NCBI GenBank assembly: GCA_026990885.1
Contig: JALXCO010000102.1
Coordinates: 1-7,096 of the forward strand
DNA length: 7,096 nt
Direction of reading: 5' to 3'
From: Desulfurococcales archaeon
GTDB lineage: Archaea; Thermoproteota; Thermoprotei_A; Sulfolobales; AG1
In this document: positions 1-5,604 of the stretch, in pieces
Layout: every line of letters begins with the position of its first letter
Numbering within the stretch: the first letter of the stretch is position 1
The notes under the pieces: generated by a model
Told to the model about the DNA's origin: nothing
Seen by the model: only the letters and a program-made list of their open reading frames with translations
Database searches by the model: none
Program-made: the position numbers and the translations under genes

Positions 1-270
1 GCCGCTAGGGGTCTGCTAACTGTTTTAAGCGATATTGATATAGCTATAGTTTTCGATAGGGCTATGGATAGTGGTGAGAGGACCTCTATAGTTGCTAGGG
101 TTTGGGAGGAGCTGGAGAGGATCGGTGTCCCTACACACTATCCACTGCACCTGCTTGTCCTAAGCAGGGATGAGCTTGAGAAGCTTGGCGGAGAAAGAAA
201 GAAGCTAAGCATAGAGAAAGATACCAGCACACGAACAAACACTAATACTGAGACTAGCCAGCATCGATAA
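1..270 (+). CDS. Minimal nucleotidyltransferase (MNT), 5' end off the window
   Basis: This is the C-terminal 89 codons of a small nucleotidyltransferase-fold protein; the frame is open through position 1, so the start lies upstream. The visible residues begin AARG, which would be the end of the GSxARG loop, followed by SDIDIAIVF (residues 10-18 of the fragment). D11 and D13 are the paired metal-binding aspartates of the polymerase-beta fold. MNT proteins typically act as the antitoxin partner of HEPN RNases, by modifying or masking the toxin. The last 19 or so residues are rich in Thr and Asn and look unlike a normal MNT tail, so the 3' end may have drifted. A HEPN/MNT pair follows 195 nt downstream; whether this copy has its own HEPN partner upstream cannot be seen. 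The internal ATG at 64 lies after the catalytic motif and is not a sensible start. Confidence 0.8.
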   Translation, partial: AARGLLTVLSDIDIAIVFDRAMDSGERTSIVARVWEELERIGVPTHYPLHLLVLSRDELEKLGGERKKLSIEKDTSTRTNTNTETSQHR

Positions 271-394
271 TAGGTAGCGTTCCTAATCCTGCGAGTTCCA
301 AATCTCATGAACCTAACCCACTGCTTGGTGGAGGATCTATATAGCTCTACGCAACTCTTAAAAACCATTAGCTTGTCCGATATATCGATGTAGT

Positions 395-433
395 AATATT
401 TTTAAGTTCTATATCGAAAACCTCTTTAAAGCC
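395..433 (+). promoter_or_regulatory. Candidate promoter region of the HEPN/MNT pair
   Basis: Two T/A-rich boxes, TATTTTTAAG (397-406) and CTCTTTAAAG (422-431), lie 60 and 35 nt upstream of the TTG start at 466. The second would place transcription initiation near 452, leaving a short leader. Just upstream is a perfect 10-bp palindrome, CGATATATCG (378-387), and TATATCGA recurs at 381-388 and 410-417. Which box is used cannot be decided from the sequence. The rest of 271-465 shows no gene. Confidence 0.3.
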
Positions 434-465
434 CATTAGGGAGCAGTAGAACAGGGTTATATTAA

Positions 466-834
466 TTGAGGAATGAAGGCTCCCGATGGTTTAGCGAGGC
501 TCTGTGGGATCTGGATACAGCCGAGATCCTTCATAACGAAAAAAGATATAACGCTGCCGCATTCTGCGCCCATCAAGCGGCCGAGAAGGCCGTTAAAGCG
601 CTTCTCTACTACGTTAACGAGGTCCCGTGGGGATATAGTGTTAGGGTTCTGCTTGAGAGGTGCTTTAGAAAGATCGGCAGGGACCCCGATGAAGAGCTCA
701 TGAGGCTAGCTAGAGAGCTTGATAGGCACTATATACCATCTAGATACCCCAACGCTTATCCTGCTGGAACTCCTCATGAGGCGTATGATGCGCGCATACT
801 TCTAGAAGTGCTATTGAAGCCGCTAGAAGGATAG
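466..834 (+). CDS. HEPN-domain toxin, C-terminus apparently frameshifted
   Basis: HEPN proteins are all-helical RNases, usually toxins paired with an MNT nucleotidyltransferase. The N-terminal two-thirds fit the classic archaeal HEPN family: RWFSEALWDLDTAEIL (7-22), RYNAAAFCAHQAAEKAVKAL (27-46), then LARELDRHYIPSRYPNAYP (81-99), which contains an R83-x4-H88 arrangement matching the RX4-6H catalytic signature and the family's typical Y-IP-RYP element. The start is TTG at 466, because the family begins right at this Trp-rich helix. After PHEAYDA (103-109) the frame continues as a poorly fitting tail ending at 834. One frame over, 798-866 encodes TSRSAIEAARRIVDFVKGVT and a few more residues. That matches the expected last HEPN helix and stops at 869, overlapping the MNT ATG (862) by 8 nt. 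A missing base, or a 2-bp GC expansion in GCGCGC at 790-795, would explain this. Either the toxin is inactivated in its last helix or there is a sequencing error. Confidence 0.85.
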   Translation: MRNEGSRWFSEALWDLDTAEILHNEKRYNAAAFCAHQAAEKAVKALLYYVNEVPWGYSVRVLLERCFRKIGRDPDEELMRLARELDRHYIPSRYPNAYPAGTPHEAYDARILLEVLLKPLEG

Positions 835-861
835 TTGATTTTGTGAAGGGGGTTACTGGGT

Positions 862-1278
862 ATGGATGAAGACATGCTTCTTCAGAGGGCTGTTGACAGG
901 ATTGTTGGTGTGCTAAAGGCTAAGGTGGTTATTCTTTTTGGCTCACGCGCCAGGGGTGATTGGGTTCCGTGGAGCGATTACGACCTGTTGATAATAGCCG
1001 ACTTCAGGGAGGGTTATCTCGATAGGATGGCTAGGGTTCTCGACGTGGTTAAGGATATACCACTACCAATCGAGCCACACCCCTACAGGTTTGAGGAGGC
1101 TGTAGAGATGCTTAAGAGGGGTAACCCGACGCTTGTCGACTCCCTGGAGGAGGGTAGGGTTCTGTATGCTGAGGAGCGATATATCAGTGAGCTTATGCGT
1201 ATATTTGAGAAGCTGAAGGAGAGGGGCTTGAGGAGGAGTGAGACCTCAATAATACTTCCAGACACAGACGAGCTATAG
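862..1278 (+). CDS. MNT-type nucleotidyltransferase, partner of the HEPN gene
   Basis: A complete 138-residue minimal nucleotidyltransferase of the polymerase-beta fold. The glycine-rich loop FGSRARGD (26-33) is followed by WSDYDLLII (37-45), with D39 and D41 as the metal-binding pair. IEPHPYRFEEA (about 71-81) is the strand where a third acidic residue normally sits. The C-terminal helix and the ending GLRRSETSIILP are typical of archaeal members. It probably acts as the antitoxin of the HEPN protein encoded immediately upstream; characterised homologues inactivate HEPN by nucleotidylating it. The ATG at 862 lies 27 nt after the annotated HEPN stop, but overlaps the stop of the reconstructed HEPN frame (867-869), as expected for a translationally coupled pair. 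No residue of the core motif is missing, so this half of the module looks functional. Confidence 0.88.
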   Translation: MDEDMLLQRAVDRIVGVLKAKVVILFGSRARGDWVPWSDYDLLIIADFREGYLDRMARVLDVVKDIPLPIEPHPYRFEEAVEMLKRGNPTLVDSLEEGRVLYAEERYISELMRIFEKLKERGLRRSETSIILPDTDEL

Positions 1279-1354
1279 AGAATGCAACATCTAGACGCTT
1301 GAGCTCCCCACACCCCTGATAATACCTGCTATCCGCTAATATTGATCGGGGTCC

Positions 1355-1374
1355 CACGCTAGATCACGCTAGAT
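1355..1374. repeat. 10-bp tandem duplication at the 3' end of the minus-strand ATPase
   Basis: CACGCTAGAT occurs twice in direct succession (1355-1364 and 1365-1374). On the minus strand the duplication spans the stop codon of the ATPase gene (TAG at 1361-1359). The last residues SSVI followed by the stop are therefore encoded by duplicated DNA. Confidence 0.8.
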
Positions 1375-2399
1375 CCAGTGGTCTCCAGCGCTTTCCTAAC
1401 CGCCTCCCTATGTAGTGGTGTTTGCCATGCGTAGTATTTCCCAATCCCCAGCTCGGGGTCCCTCTCAGGCGGGGGATCATCTATCCATGCATCGGGCTCC
1501 CTATCGTGCATGTAGATTACTAGGTTAAGCTCTATAAGCCTGCGCTCCAGCTCTTGGGCCTCCCTCTCTTTAAGCCTCTTAATCAGATGATCAGGATCCT
1601 CAACCATAAGCCTCAAAACATCTATCTCCTCCCTGCTTAATCTGCTGGCGAATAGATCGAGCTTTCTACCCCTAGCGAGGTCCCCAATAATCGAGTCTAT
1701 CCTCCAGCCGGCCTCAAGCAATCTAGCCAGATACTCCGGGTTGCCCCCAGTCCAGCTCCACACAGCTTCAAACGGGGGTTTGCTACTGCTGGGGAGCTTA
1801 TCGTATAGTGTATTCAGCCCCTCTCTAGGTAGGTTCCAGACCTCCTTGATTGCTGCCCATCTATGCCTACCTATCCTATCCCTCGACACACCCTCACTGC
1901 TCACCACCAGTATAGCTACCCTATCGTAATCGCCTGAGGGGTACTCGATCAGGTTCAGTAGGGCCTTAACATAGATCTCGGCCTTATCAAGCCCGACATC
2001 CTGGAAAACGTCATCTAGTAGAAGCGCTATTCTCGGCTTAGGGAATCTCCTCATAACCTCGCCAACCAGCCCTATTGCCGCATCAACGATCCTGGAGTAG
2101 TGCTCGGGGAGCAGCTTAAGGAGCTCCCTAACCATGTTTTTTATGGATGGTGTATACTCCAGCATCTCCTGGGCCTCTCTAGCCAGTGGGTTGATGTAGA
2201 TCACGTGGTATCCATGATCCTCGAATACAGCCTTAGCCTGCTTAAGGAGAGCTGTCTTTCCACACCCCTCGGGGCCATATACAACGATCGGGTGCCTGGT
2301 ACCCCTCACAGCTATGTTATCCAGCTGCTTAATAGCTGTCTCGCGATCGGTGAAATCAACATCGATGCTGCTGGTGAATCTCAGCTTAACCCTCTTCAA
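1359..2399 (-). CDS. Archaeal P-loop ATPase (STAND/AAA-like), paralogue of the gene at 3334
   Basis: A 346-residue cytoplasmic P-loop ATPase of the archaeal ATPase group. Walker A is GPEGCGKT (42-49, K48). Walker B is RIALLLDD (123-130, with D129/D130). These are followed by VVSSEG (165-170, sensor-like), GRHRW (177-181, possible arginine finger or sensor) and GGNP (218-221), the small motif common after the ATPase core in this superfamily. The C-terminus (305-335) carries a highly conserved block, WIDDPPPERDPELG plus YYAWQTPLHREAVR, shared exactly with the paralogue. No substrate or partner is known to me. The start is TTG at 2399, which aligns exactly with the ATG of the paralogue (MKRVKLRF against MRRIKTRF), preceded by GGAG. 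It lies 93 nt downstream of vapC on the same strand and may be cotranscribed or use its own TATA-like box. It converges with the MNT gene. Confidence 0.88.
   Translation of the reverse strand: MKRVKLRFTSSIDVDFTDRETAIKQLDNIAVRGTRHPIVVYGPEGCGKTALLKQAKAVFEDHGYHVIYINPLAREAQEMLEYTPSIKNMVRELLKLLPEHYSRIVDAAIGLVGEVMRRFPKPRIALLLDDVFQDVGLDKAEIYVKALLNLIEYPSGDYDRVAILVVSSEGVSRDRIGRHRWAAIKEVWNLPREGLNTLYDKLPSSSKPPFEAVWSWTGGNPEYLARLLEAGWRIDSIIGDLARGRKLDLFASRLSREEIDVLRLMVEDPDHLIKRLKEREAQELERRLIELNLVIYMHDREPDAWIDDPPPERDPELGIGKYYAWQTPLHREAVRKALETTGSSVI
1429..1487 (-). repeat. 59-bp perfect inverted repeat, copy 1 (inside the minus-strand ATPase)
   Basis: The reverse complement of this stretch is identical, base for base, to 4240-4298. 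It encodes the start of the conserved C-terminal block (Trp-Ile-Asp-Asp onwards). About 20 successive codons match even at synonymous positions, although other conserved motifs of the two genes, such as Walker A, differ at many third positions. The copies face each other about 2.75 kb apart. Confidence 0.9.
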
Positions 2400-2416
2400 G
2401 GCCTTACTCTCCTTTC

Positions 2417-2444
2417 CTATATATCATTAGATAAAAGGATATAT
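2417..2444 (-). promoter_or_regulatory. TATA-like boxes upstream of the minus-strand ATPase
   Basis: On the minus strand TGATATATAG (2426-2417) lies about 22 nt upstream of the TTG start, and AATATATCC (2443-2435) lies about 40 nt upstream. The second would give a leader carrying GGAG (2412-2409), 9 nt before the TTG. This 93-nt gap after vapC otherwise shows nothing, so the ATPase may have its own promoter. Confidence 0.4.
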
Positions 2445-2492
2445 TGTGGGCAGTCCTTTCCTGCATTAAGCGAACCCAATAGATTCTGCGCC

Positions 2493-2912
2493 CTACATAT
2501 CTACCAGTTCTCTTGGGTCTATCGCTCTTAGCTCCTTTACCTCTCTATATATTTTGTCTGTGGAGATTATGGTTTTGTCGTGGTTGAGGGCTGAGGCCGC
2601 ATGGAGAGAGTCGAAGTATGTTAAGCCGTATCGCACTCTAAGTTTTGATGCCTCCACGATAATCCTGGAGGTTAAAGGAACCTCACCTAGATTCCTTATG
2701 CTTCTGAACGCATGGATATCGCTCGATACGGTGTCTTCGCTGTAGCCTCTAGACCTGAGAACAAGCTCGTATTCAACATATGCAGACGTGGGGACAGCGA
2801 TATTGCTTAGCCGCCCGCTCGCTATGCTGTCGAATATTCTTGATGCTGTACTGTGCAGCTTATCGATCCTGTTCACGAAAGCGATCAGGATATCAAGCTC
2901 GATTACCGGCAT
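2493..2912 (-). CDS. vapC: VapC-type PIN-domain toxin
   Basis: A 139-residue PIN-domain ribonuclease, probably the toxin of a type II VapBC pair. Acidic active-site residues are all in place: D7 in VIELDILIAF, E47 (or E49) in YVEYEL, D101 in TYFDSLHAASA and D119 in ISTDK. Length and spacing are normal for the family. The ATG at 2912 is chosen over an open-frame extension to 2960, because PIN proteins begin just before the first beta-strand and GGAGG (2923-2919) lies 6 nt upstream. The gene overlaps the 3' end of the antitoxin by 20 bp, which implies translational coupling. In the cell it would cleave RNA (targets unknown) unless bound by the AbrB protein encoded upstream. No defect is visible. 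Confidence 0.88.
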   Translation of the reverse strand: MPVIELDILIAFVNRIDKLHSTASRIFDSIASGRLSNIAVPTSAYVEYELVLRSRGYSEDTVSSDIHAFRSIRNLGEVPLTSRIIVEASKLRVRYGLTYFDSLHAASALNHDKTIISTDKIYREVKELRAIDPRELVDM

Positions 2913-3159
2913 GGAGCTCCTCCAGCAGGCGTTTATCTGCCGTCTCCTCAACCCTCTCATAAACCAGATTGGGGTCGCTGTATCTACCCCTCAAATGCTT
3001 AGCCGGGTTCTTAACAACCTTCACGGTGGCGGTGTTTGTGGATTTATCAACCTCCCATACAAGCATGTCGCCCTCCTCTATATCGAGTAGCCTCCTAACC
3101 TCCACTGGGATGCTAGTTAAGCCCTTCCTGGAGACCCTGCTGACATGCATGTGAATCAT
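2893..3159 (-). CDS. vapB: AbrB/SpoVT-type antitoxin VapB
   Basis: An 88-residue protein with an N-terminal AbrB (swapped-hairpin) DNA-binding fold: VSRVSRKGLTSIPVEVRRLL (6-25) followed by DIEEGDMLVWEV (26-37). The remaining charged C-terminus (about residues 50-88) would wrap the PIN toxin. As VapB it neutralises VapC and probably represses its own promoter. The start at 3159 is preferred: a TATA-like box (TTATATATC, 3190-3182) is centred about 26 nt upstream, so the transcript would begin at or next to this ATG and be leaderless. ATG 3150 and TTG 3180 are alternatives. Its 3' end overlaps vapC by 20 bp. Confidence 0.87.
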   Translation of the reverse strand: MIHMHVSRVSRKGLTSIPVEVRRLLDIEEGDMLVWEVDKSTNTATVKVVKNPAKHLRGRYSDPNLVYERVEETADKRLLEELHAGNRA

Positions 3160-3180
3160 CCAAGAATATATACGAATCAA

Positions 3181-3198
3181 AGATATATAACCATATCT
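3181..3198 (-). promoter_or_regulatory. vapBC promoter with overlapping inverted repeat
   Basis: The TATA-like sequence TTATATATC on the minus strand (3190-3182) is centred about 26 nt before the vapB ATG at 3159. It lies inside a 6-bp inverted repeat, AGATAT (3181-3186) and ATATCT (3193-3198). A VapB operator covering the TATA box would suit autoregulation, but such short AT-rich repeats can arise by chance. Confidence 0.5.
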
Positions 3199-3282
3199 AA
3201 GAATAATGCTAAAATCTAAGCATACAAGAAAAACCCAAGCACCCCTAACTCGGCATATACAGAAGCTACATAAATCATAATT

Positions 3283-3312
3283 CTAATATTAATATGGAAT
3301 AATTAATATTAG
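3283..3312 (+). promoter_or_regulatory. Promoter of the plus-strand ATPase, within an 11-bp perfect inverted repeat
   Basis: CTAATATTAAT (3283-3293) and ATTAATATTAG (3302-3312) are exact reverse complements separated by 8 nt. The second arm forms the TATA-like box, centred about 28 nt upstream of the ATG at 3334, so the mRNA is probably leaderless or nearly so. The dyad could be an operator for a dimeric regulator. Apart from this dyad and the vapBC promoter, the divergent gap 3160-3333 shows nothing. Confidence 0.5.
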
Positions 3313-3333
3313 CTTAGAGGCGCAGAACACGAT

Positions 3334-4347
3334 ATGAGAAGAATAAAAACACGCTTCGCAGGGCTAGAAGTGGACTTCATCGATAGGGAGACAGCTATAA
3401 GCCAAATCACCGAGCTAGCCGAGAAAGGCACGTGGGTTGTGCATGTTGTCTACGGGCCTGAGGGGTGTGGGAAGACTGCCCTCTTCAGGCAGGCAGCCGA
3501 GGTGTTGAGGAATCACGGATACGCCGTAGTCCACATAAACCCTCTAGCTAAAGCTGTGGAGGAGAGGTTCTATGTGACAGAAGATCTCAGGGAGTTAGCT
3601 GCCCAGCTAGGAGCATACCTTATTGGAGACATCTCAAAGCTTATAGAAAAGGCCGTTGAACTTCTCTATACAGCTGTTAGAAAGGGCGTTAGAAGGAGGA
3701 TAGCTTTGCTTGCCGACGACGTTTTCCAGGCGATTGGGCTTGATCGGGCTGAGCAGCTGGTTAAGGCTCTGCTGAACATGATTGAGTGGCCCTCGATCAG
3801 GTATGAGAAGATAGTTGTTCTAGTAGCATCTAGCGAGGGAGCCACCAGGGAGAGGATCGGCAGGCACAGATGGGCGACTATAAAGATAATGTGGAACATG
3901 CCCAAGGAGGGATTCAAACAGCTATACGATGCCCTCCCAGGTGATAAGCCTCCTTTTGAAGACGCCTGGAAGCTGAGCGGGGGAAATCCTAAAGCTCTCG
4001 AGGAGCTATATAGATTCAAATGGTCTCTAGATGCTGTAGTTAAGTCTATAGCTGTGGAGAGAGGGCTGGATGAGTGGGTTTCTTCGCTTGATGATTCCTC
4101 TCGGGCTCTTCTTGGGGAGGTGGTTAACGATCCCGATGTTCTGTTTCTTAGGGCTCGTGAGGAGGCTGTGAGGAGGCTTAGGGATCAGCTCGTTTGGAGA
4201 AACCTAGTGATCAGGATCTGGGATCGCGAGCCATACTTCTGGATAGATGATCCCCCGCCTGAGAGGGACCCCGAGCTGGGGATTGGGAAATACTACGCCT
4301 GGCAGACCCCGCTTCATAGAGAGGCGGTGAGGAGGGTTCTTAGCTAA
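3334..4347 (+). CDS. Archaeal P-loop ATPase (STAND/AAA-like), second paralogue
   Basis: A 337-residue paralogue of the ATPase at 1359-2399, collinear along its whole length and identical at roughly half the residues by eye. Walker A is GPEGCGKT (41-48, K47). Walker B is RIALLADD (122-129). VASSEG (164-169), GRHRW (176-180) and GGNP (216-219) follow. The C-terminal block (303-333) is residue-for-residue identical to the paralogue over 31 positions. The least conserved part is the helical segment between Walker A and B (about 75-118), a possible specificity region. The ATG at 3334 is supported by a TATA-like box about 28 nt upstream. The gene is divergent from vapBC and is followed after 109 nt by a PaREP1 gene with its own probable promoter. 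It is likely a cytoplasmic ATP-dependent switch; its partner is unknown. Confidence 0.88.
   Translation: MRRIKTRFAGLEVDFIDRETAISQITELAEKGTWVVHVVYGPEGCGKTALFRQAAEVLRNHGYAVVHINPLAKAVEERFYVTEDLRELAAQLGAYLIGDISKLIEKAVELLYTAVRKGVRRRIALLADDVFQAIGLDRAEQLVKALLNMIEWPSIRYEKIVVLVASSEGATRERIGRHRWATIKIMWNMPKEGFKQLYDALPGDKPPFEDAWKLSGGNPKALEELYRFKWSLDAVVKSIAVERGLDEWVSSLDDSSRALLGEVVNDPDVLFLRAREEAVRRLRDQLVWRNLVIRIWDREPYFWIDDPPPERDPELGIGKYYAWQTPLHREAVRRVLS
4240..4298 (+). repeat. 59-bp perfect inverted repeat, copy 2 (inside the plus-strand ATPase)
   Basis: This segment is identical to the reverse complement of 1429-1487. The match ends on both sides at a single substitution (C against A before TGG at each end) and then becomes patchy. 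It lies in the coding sequence for the conserved C-terminal block. Confidence 0.9.
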
Positions 4348-4428
4348 ATCTATTTCTTGCTCTAGCGGGTTTAGAGGGTTTCCATTCGCTTCTACTTGCG
4401 GGATTATCTGATGCTTTGGGCTCTCTGC

Positions 4429-4456
4429 TTTTTAAGGTTTTTAAGTTTTTGATTTA
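4429..4456 (+). promoter_or_regulatory. T-rich element: promoter of the first PaREP1 gene, possibly also terminator of the ATPase
   Basis: TTTTTAAG (4429-4436) is centred about 25 nt before the ATG at 4457, the right distance for a leaderless crenarchaeal transcript. The following T runs (GGTTTTTAAGTTTTTG, 4436-4451) are also what an intrinsic archaeal terminator for the upstream ATPase would look like. The rest of 4348-4428 shows nothing. Confidence 0.45.
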
Positions 4457-4954
4457 ATGTGGTTGTTGAGGTGGAGTCTCTTATCTATCGAGCTACCGCC
4501 TGAGGTTTTTGAGCTGATTAAAAATGCTGCTACAAAGGAGGGGAAGTCTGTGGAACGCTTCATTATTGATGCTGTCGTCAAGGAGTTTGATCCGGGAGCG
4601 AGGGTTGAGGTTTACCTCAAGCTTTTCGAGAAGTACCTTGCTGATGCCGAGGAGCTCTATAGGAAAGGTGATCTTGCTCAGGCAGGCGAGAAGTACTGGG
4701 GGGCTGTAACTGCTCTGCTCAGCGCTATTGCCGAGAGGAGAGGTCTACAGCACTATACACATAGGGATTTCTGGGAGATCGCTGAGGTCCTCGTCGAGGA
4801 GACTGGGGACCCCGAGTACTCAACACTGCTAAGCCTGGCTGAGAGGCTCCACGCTAACTTCTATCATGGCTTCTTAAGGAGGGAGTCCTTCGAGAGGCAT
4901 AGGCAGGGTGTGTTGAGGCTTATAGATATGCTGAGGAAGCTGTTAGCCGTTTAG
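4457..4954 (+). CDS. PaREP1-family protein, copy 1
   Basis: A 165-residue protein of the PaREP1 family, a multicopy family of unknown function first noted in Pyrobaculum. The N-terminus IELPPEVFELIKNAA (11-25) then KSVERFIIDAVV (about 30-41) has the strand-helix-helix look of a ribbon-helix-helix segment. A helical body follows: YLKLFEKYLADAEELYRKGD and AGEKYWGAVTALLSAIAERR, then HRDFWEIAEVL, and the family-typical LHANFYHG (131-138), ending in an amphipathic helix. The order of helices resembles HEPN proteins, but no RX4-6H signature is obvious, so RNase activity is not claimed. ATG 4457 fits a leaderless start; TTG at 4463 or 4466 is possible. The aspartic-protease gene follows after about 100 nt. 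Confidence 0.82.
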   Translation: MWLLRWSLLSIELPPEVFELIKNAATKEGKSVERFIIDAVVKEFDPGARVEVYLKLFEKYLADAEELYRKGDLAQAGEKYWGAVTALLSAIAERRGLQHYTHRDFWEIAEVLVEETGDPEYSTLLSLAERLHANFYHGFLRRESFERHRQGVLRLIDMLRKLLAV

Positions 4955-5015
4955 CGTTGGGGGGTTTAGATGGTGTAGAGGGATCGAGCGCTATGCAGTG
5001 TTTTGGGATTTTTCC

Positions 5016-5057
5016 TATTTAAATTATATGTTTTCAGTAGATTATCATATCTAGGTG
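5016..5057 (+). promoter_or_regulatory. TATA-like box and Shine-Dalgarno site of the aspartic protease gene
   Basis: TATTTAAATTA (5016-5026) would set transcription initiation near 5047. The resulting short leader contains GGTG (5054-5057), 6 nt before the ATG at 5064. This spacing argues for ATG 5064 rather than the GTG at 5055, which would lie inside the ribosome-binding site. Confidence 0.5.
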
Positions 5058-5063
5058 CTGTCG

Positions 5064-5417
5064 ATGGATCGTGTTTGGGTTAGGGCTAGGATAGGTGATC
5101 CCGATAGGAAGAGAATTACTGATGTCGATGCCCTCGTGGATGCTGGAGCAACATTAACTGTTGTACCCAGATGGCTTGCCAGAGAGCTCGGGCTTGAGGC
5201 TACTGGCAGGGTTCCTGTGATGACTGCTGGTGGTAGGATTGAGCTTGAGAGGACCAGAATATGGATTGAGCTCGAGGGTAAGGAGGATATGGTTTCGGCT
5301 GTTGTATCTGACGTCATAGATAAGGTGCTGATAGGTGTTACGACGCTAGAGACCTTGGGGCTTCAGGTGGATCCTGTAACTGGCAGGCTCAAGGAGTGGG
5401 TGATCCTGCTATATTAG
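5064..5417 (+). CDS. Retropepsin-like aspartic protease (clan AA, AF_0612-type), DAG active site
   Basis: A 117-residue single-domain protein resembling the small archaeal clan AA aspartic proteases, which would act as homodimers like retropepsins. The active-site region is ALVDAGATLTVVPRWLAREL (23-42), with catalytic D26 followed by A27-G28-A29-T30. The family consensus is DTG or DSG, so the Thr/Ser that supports the dimer 'fireman's grip' is replaced by Ala. Downstream, VMTAGGRIELERTRIWIELE is the beta-rich flap region, and VLIGVTTLETLGLQVDPVTG matches the conserved second half (hydrophobic-hydrophobic-Gly, then LE-LG). No signal peptide is visible, so it is cytoplasmic. It sits between two PaREP1 genes. 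Fold assignment is strong; proteolytic activity is uncertain because of the Ala. Confidence 0.82.
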   Translation: MDRVWVRARIGDPDRKRITDVDALVDAGATLTVVPRWLARELGLEATGRVPVMTAGGRIELERTRIWIELEGKEDMVSAVVSDVIDKVLIGVTTLETLGLQVDPVTGRLKEWVILLY

Positions 5418-5430
5418 TTTGAGCGTAAGC

Positions 5431-5450
5431 TATAGATATGAAAATCTATA
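5431..5450 (+). other. AT-rich hairpin downstream of the protease gene
   Basis: TATAGAT (5431-5437) and ATCTATA (5444-5450) form a perfect 7-bp stem with a 6-nt loop, 14 nt after the protease stop, followed within 8 nt by a short T run. The stem is too weak to form stably at high growth temperature as RNA, so it may be a protein-binding dyad or chance. The rest of 5418-5604 shows no gene; TTTTTACTTA (5561-5570) is a weak promoter candidate for the next gene. Confidence 0.3.
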
Positions 5451-5604
5451 TATGTTTGGTGCGGTTCTAAGCAATGTAGCTTACTAGCTAAGGATATATT
5501 GTTCGGGATCCATTATACGGCTATGACCTAGTATTTTTAGCTCACATATATGCTTCATTCTTTTTACTTAGAAAGGGCCATATTTTATACGGGGTGCTAG
5601 AGAC

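Noticed and set aside
138..368. Minus-strand 76-codon open frame opposite the first MNT gene
   Set aside because: It is Ser/Arg/Val-rich, matches no family I recognise, and mostly lies antisense to the MNT fragment.
473..703. Plus-strand 76-codon open frame inside the HEPN gene
   Set aside because: It begins at an ATG in another frame, but the overlapping frame carries clear HEPN motifs.
787..831. Programmed -1 frameshifting to make full-length HEPN
   Set aside because: The direction fits, but there is no X XXY YYZ slippery site or obvious downstream structure; an indel in GCGCGC is simpler.
2100..2531. Plus-strand 143-codon open frame
   Set aside because: It is antisense to the ATPase N-terminus, including Walker A, and has no domain pattern.
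2913..2960. Longer vapC start at 2960
   Set aside because: It would add 16 basic residues not typical of PIN proteins; ATG 2912 has GGAGG at the right distance.
3666..4019. Minus-strand 117-codon open frame
   Set aside because: It is antisense to the middle of the plus-strand ATPase, with shadow-type composition.
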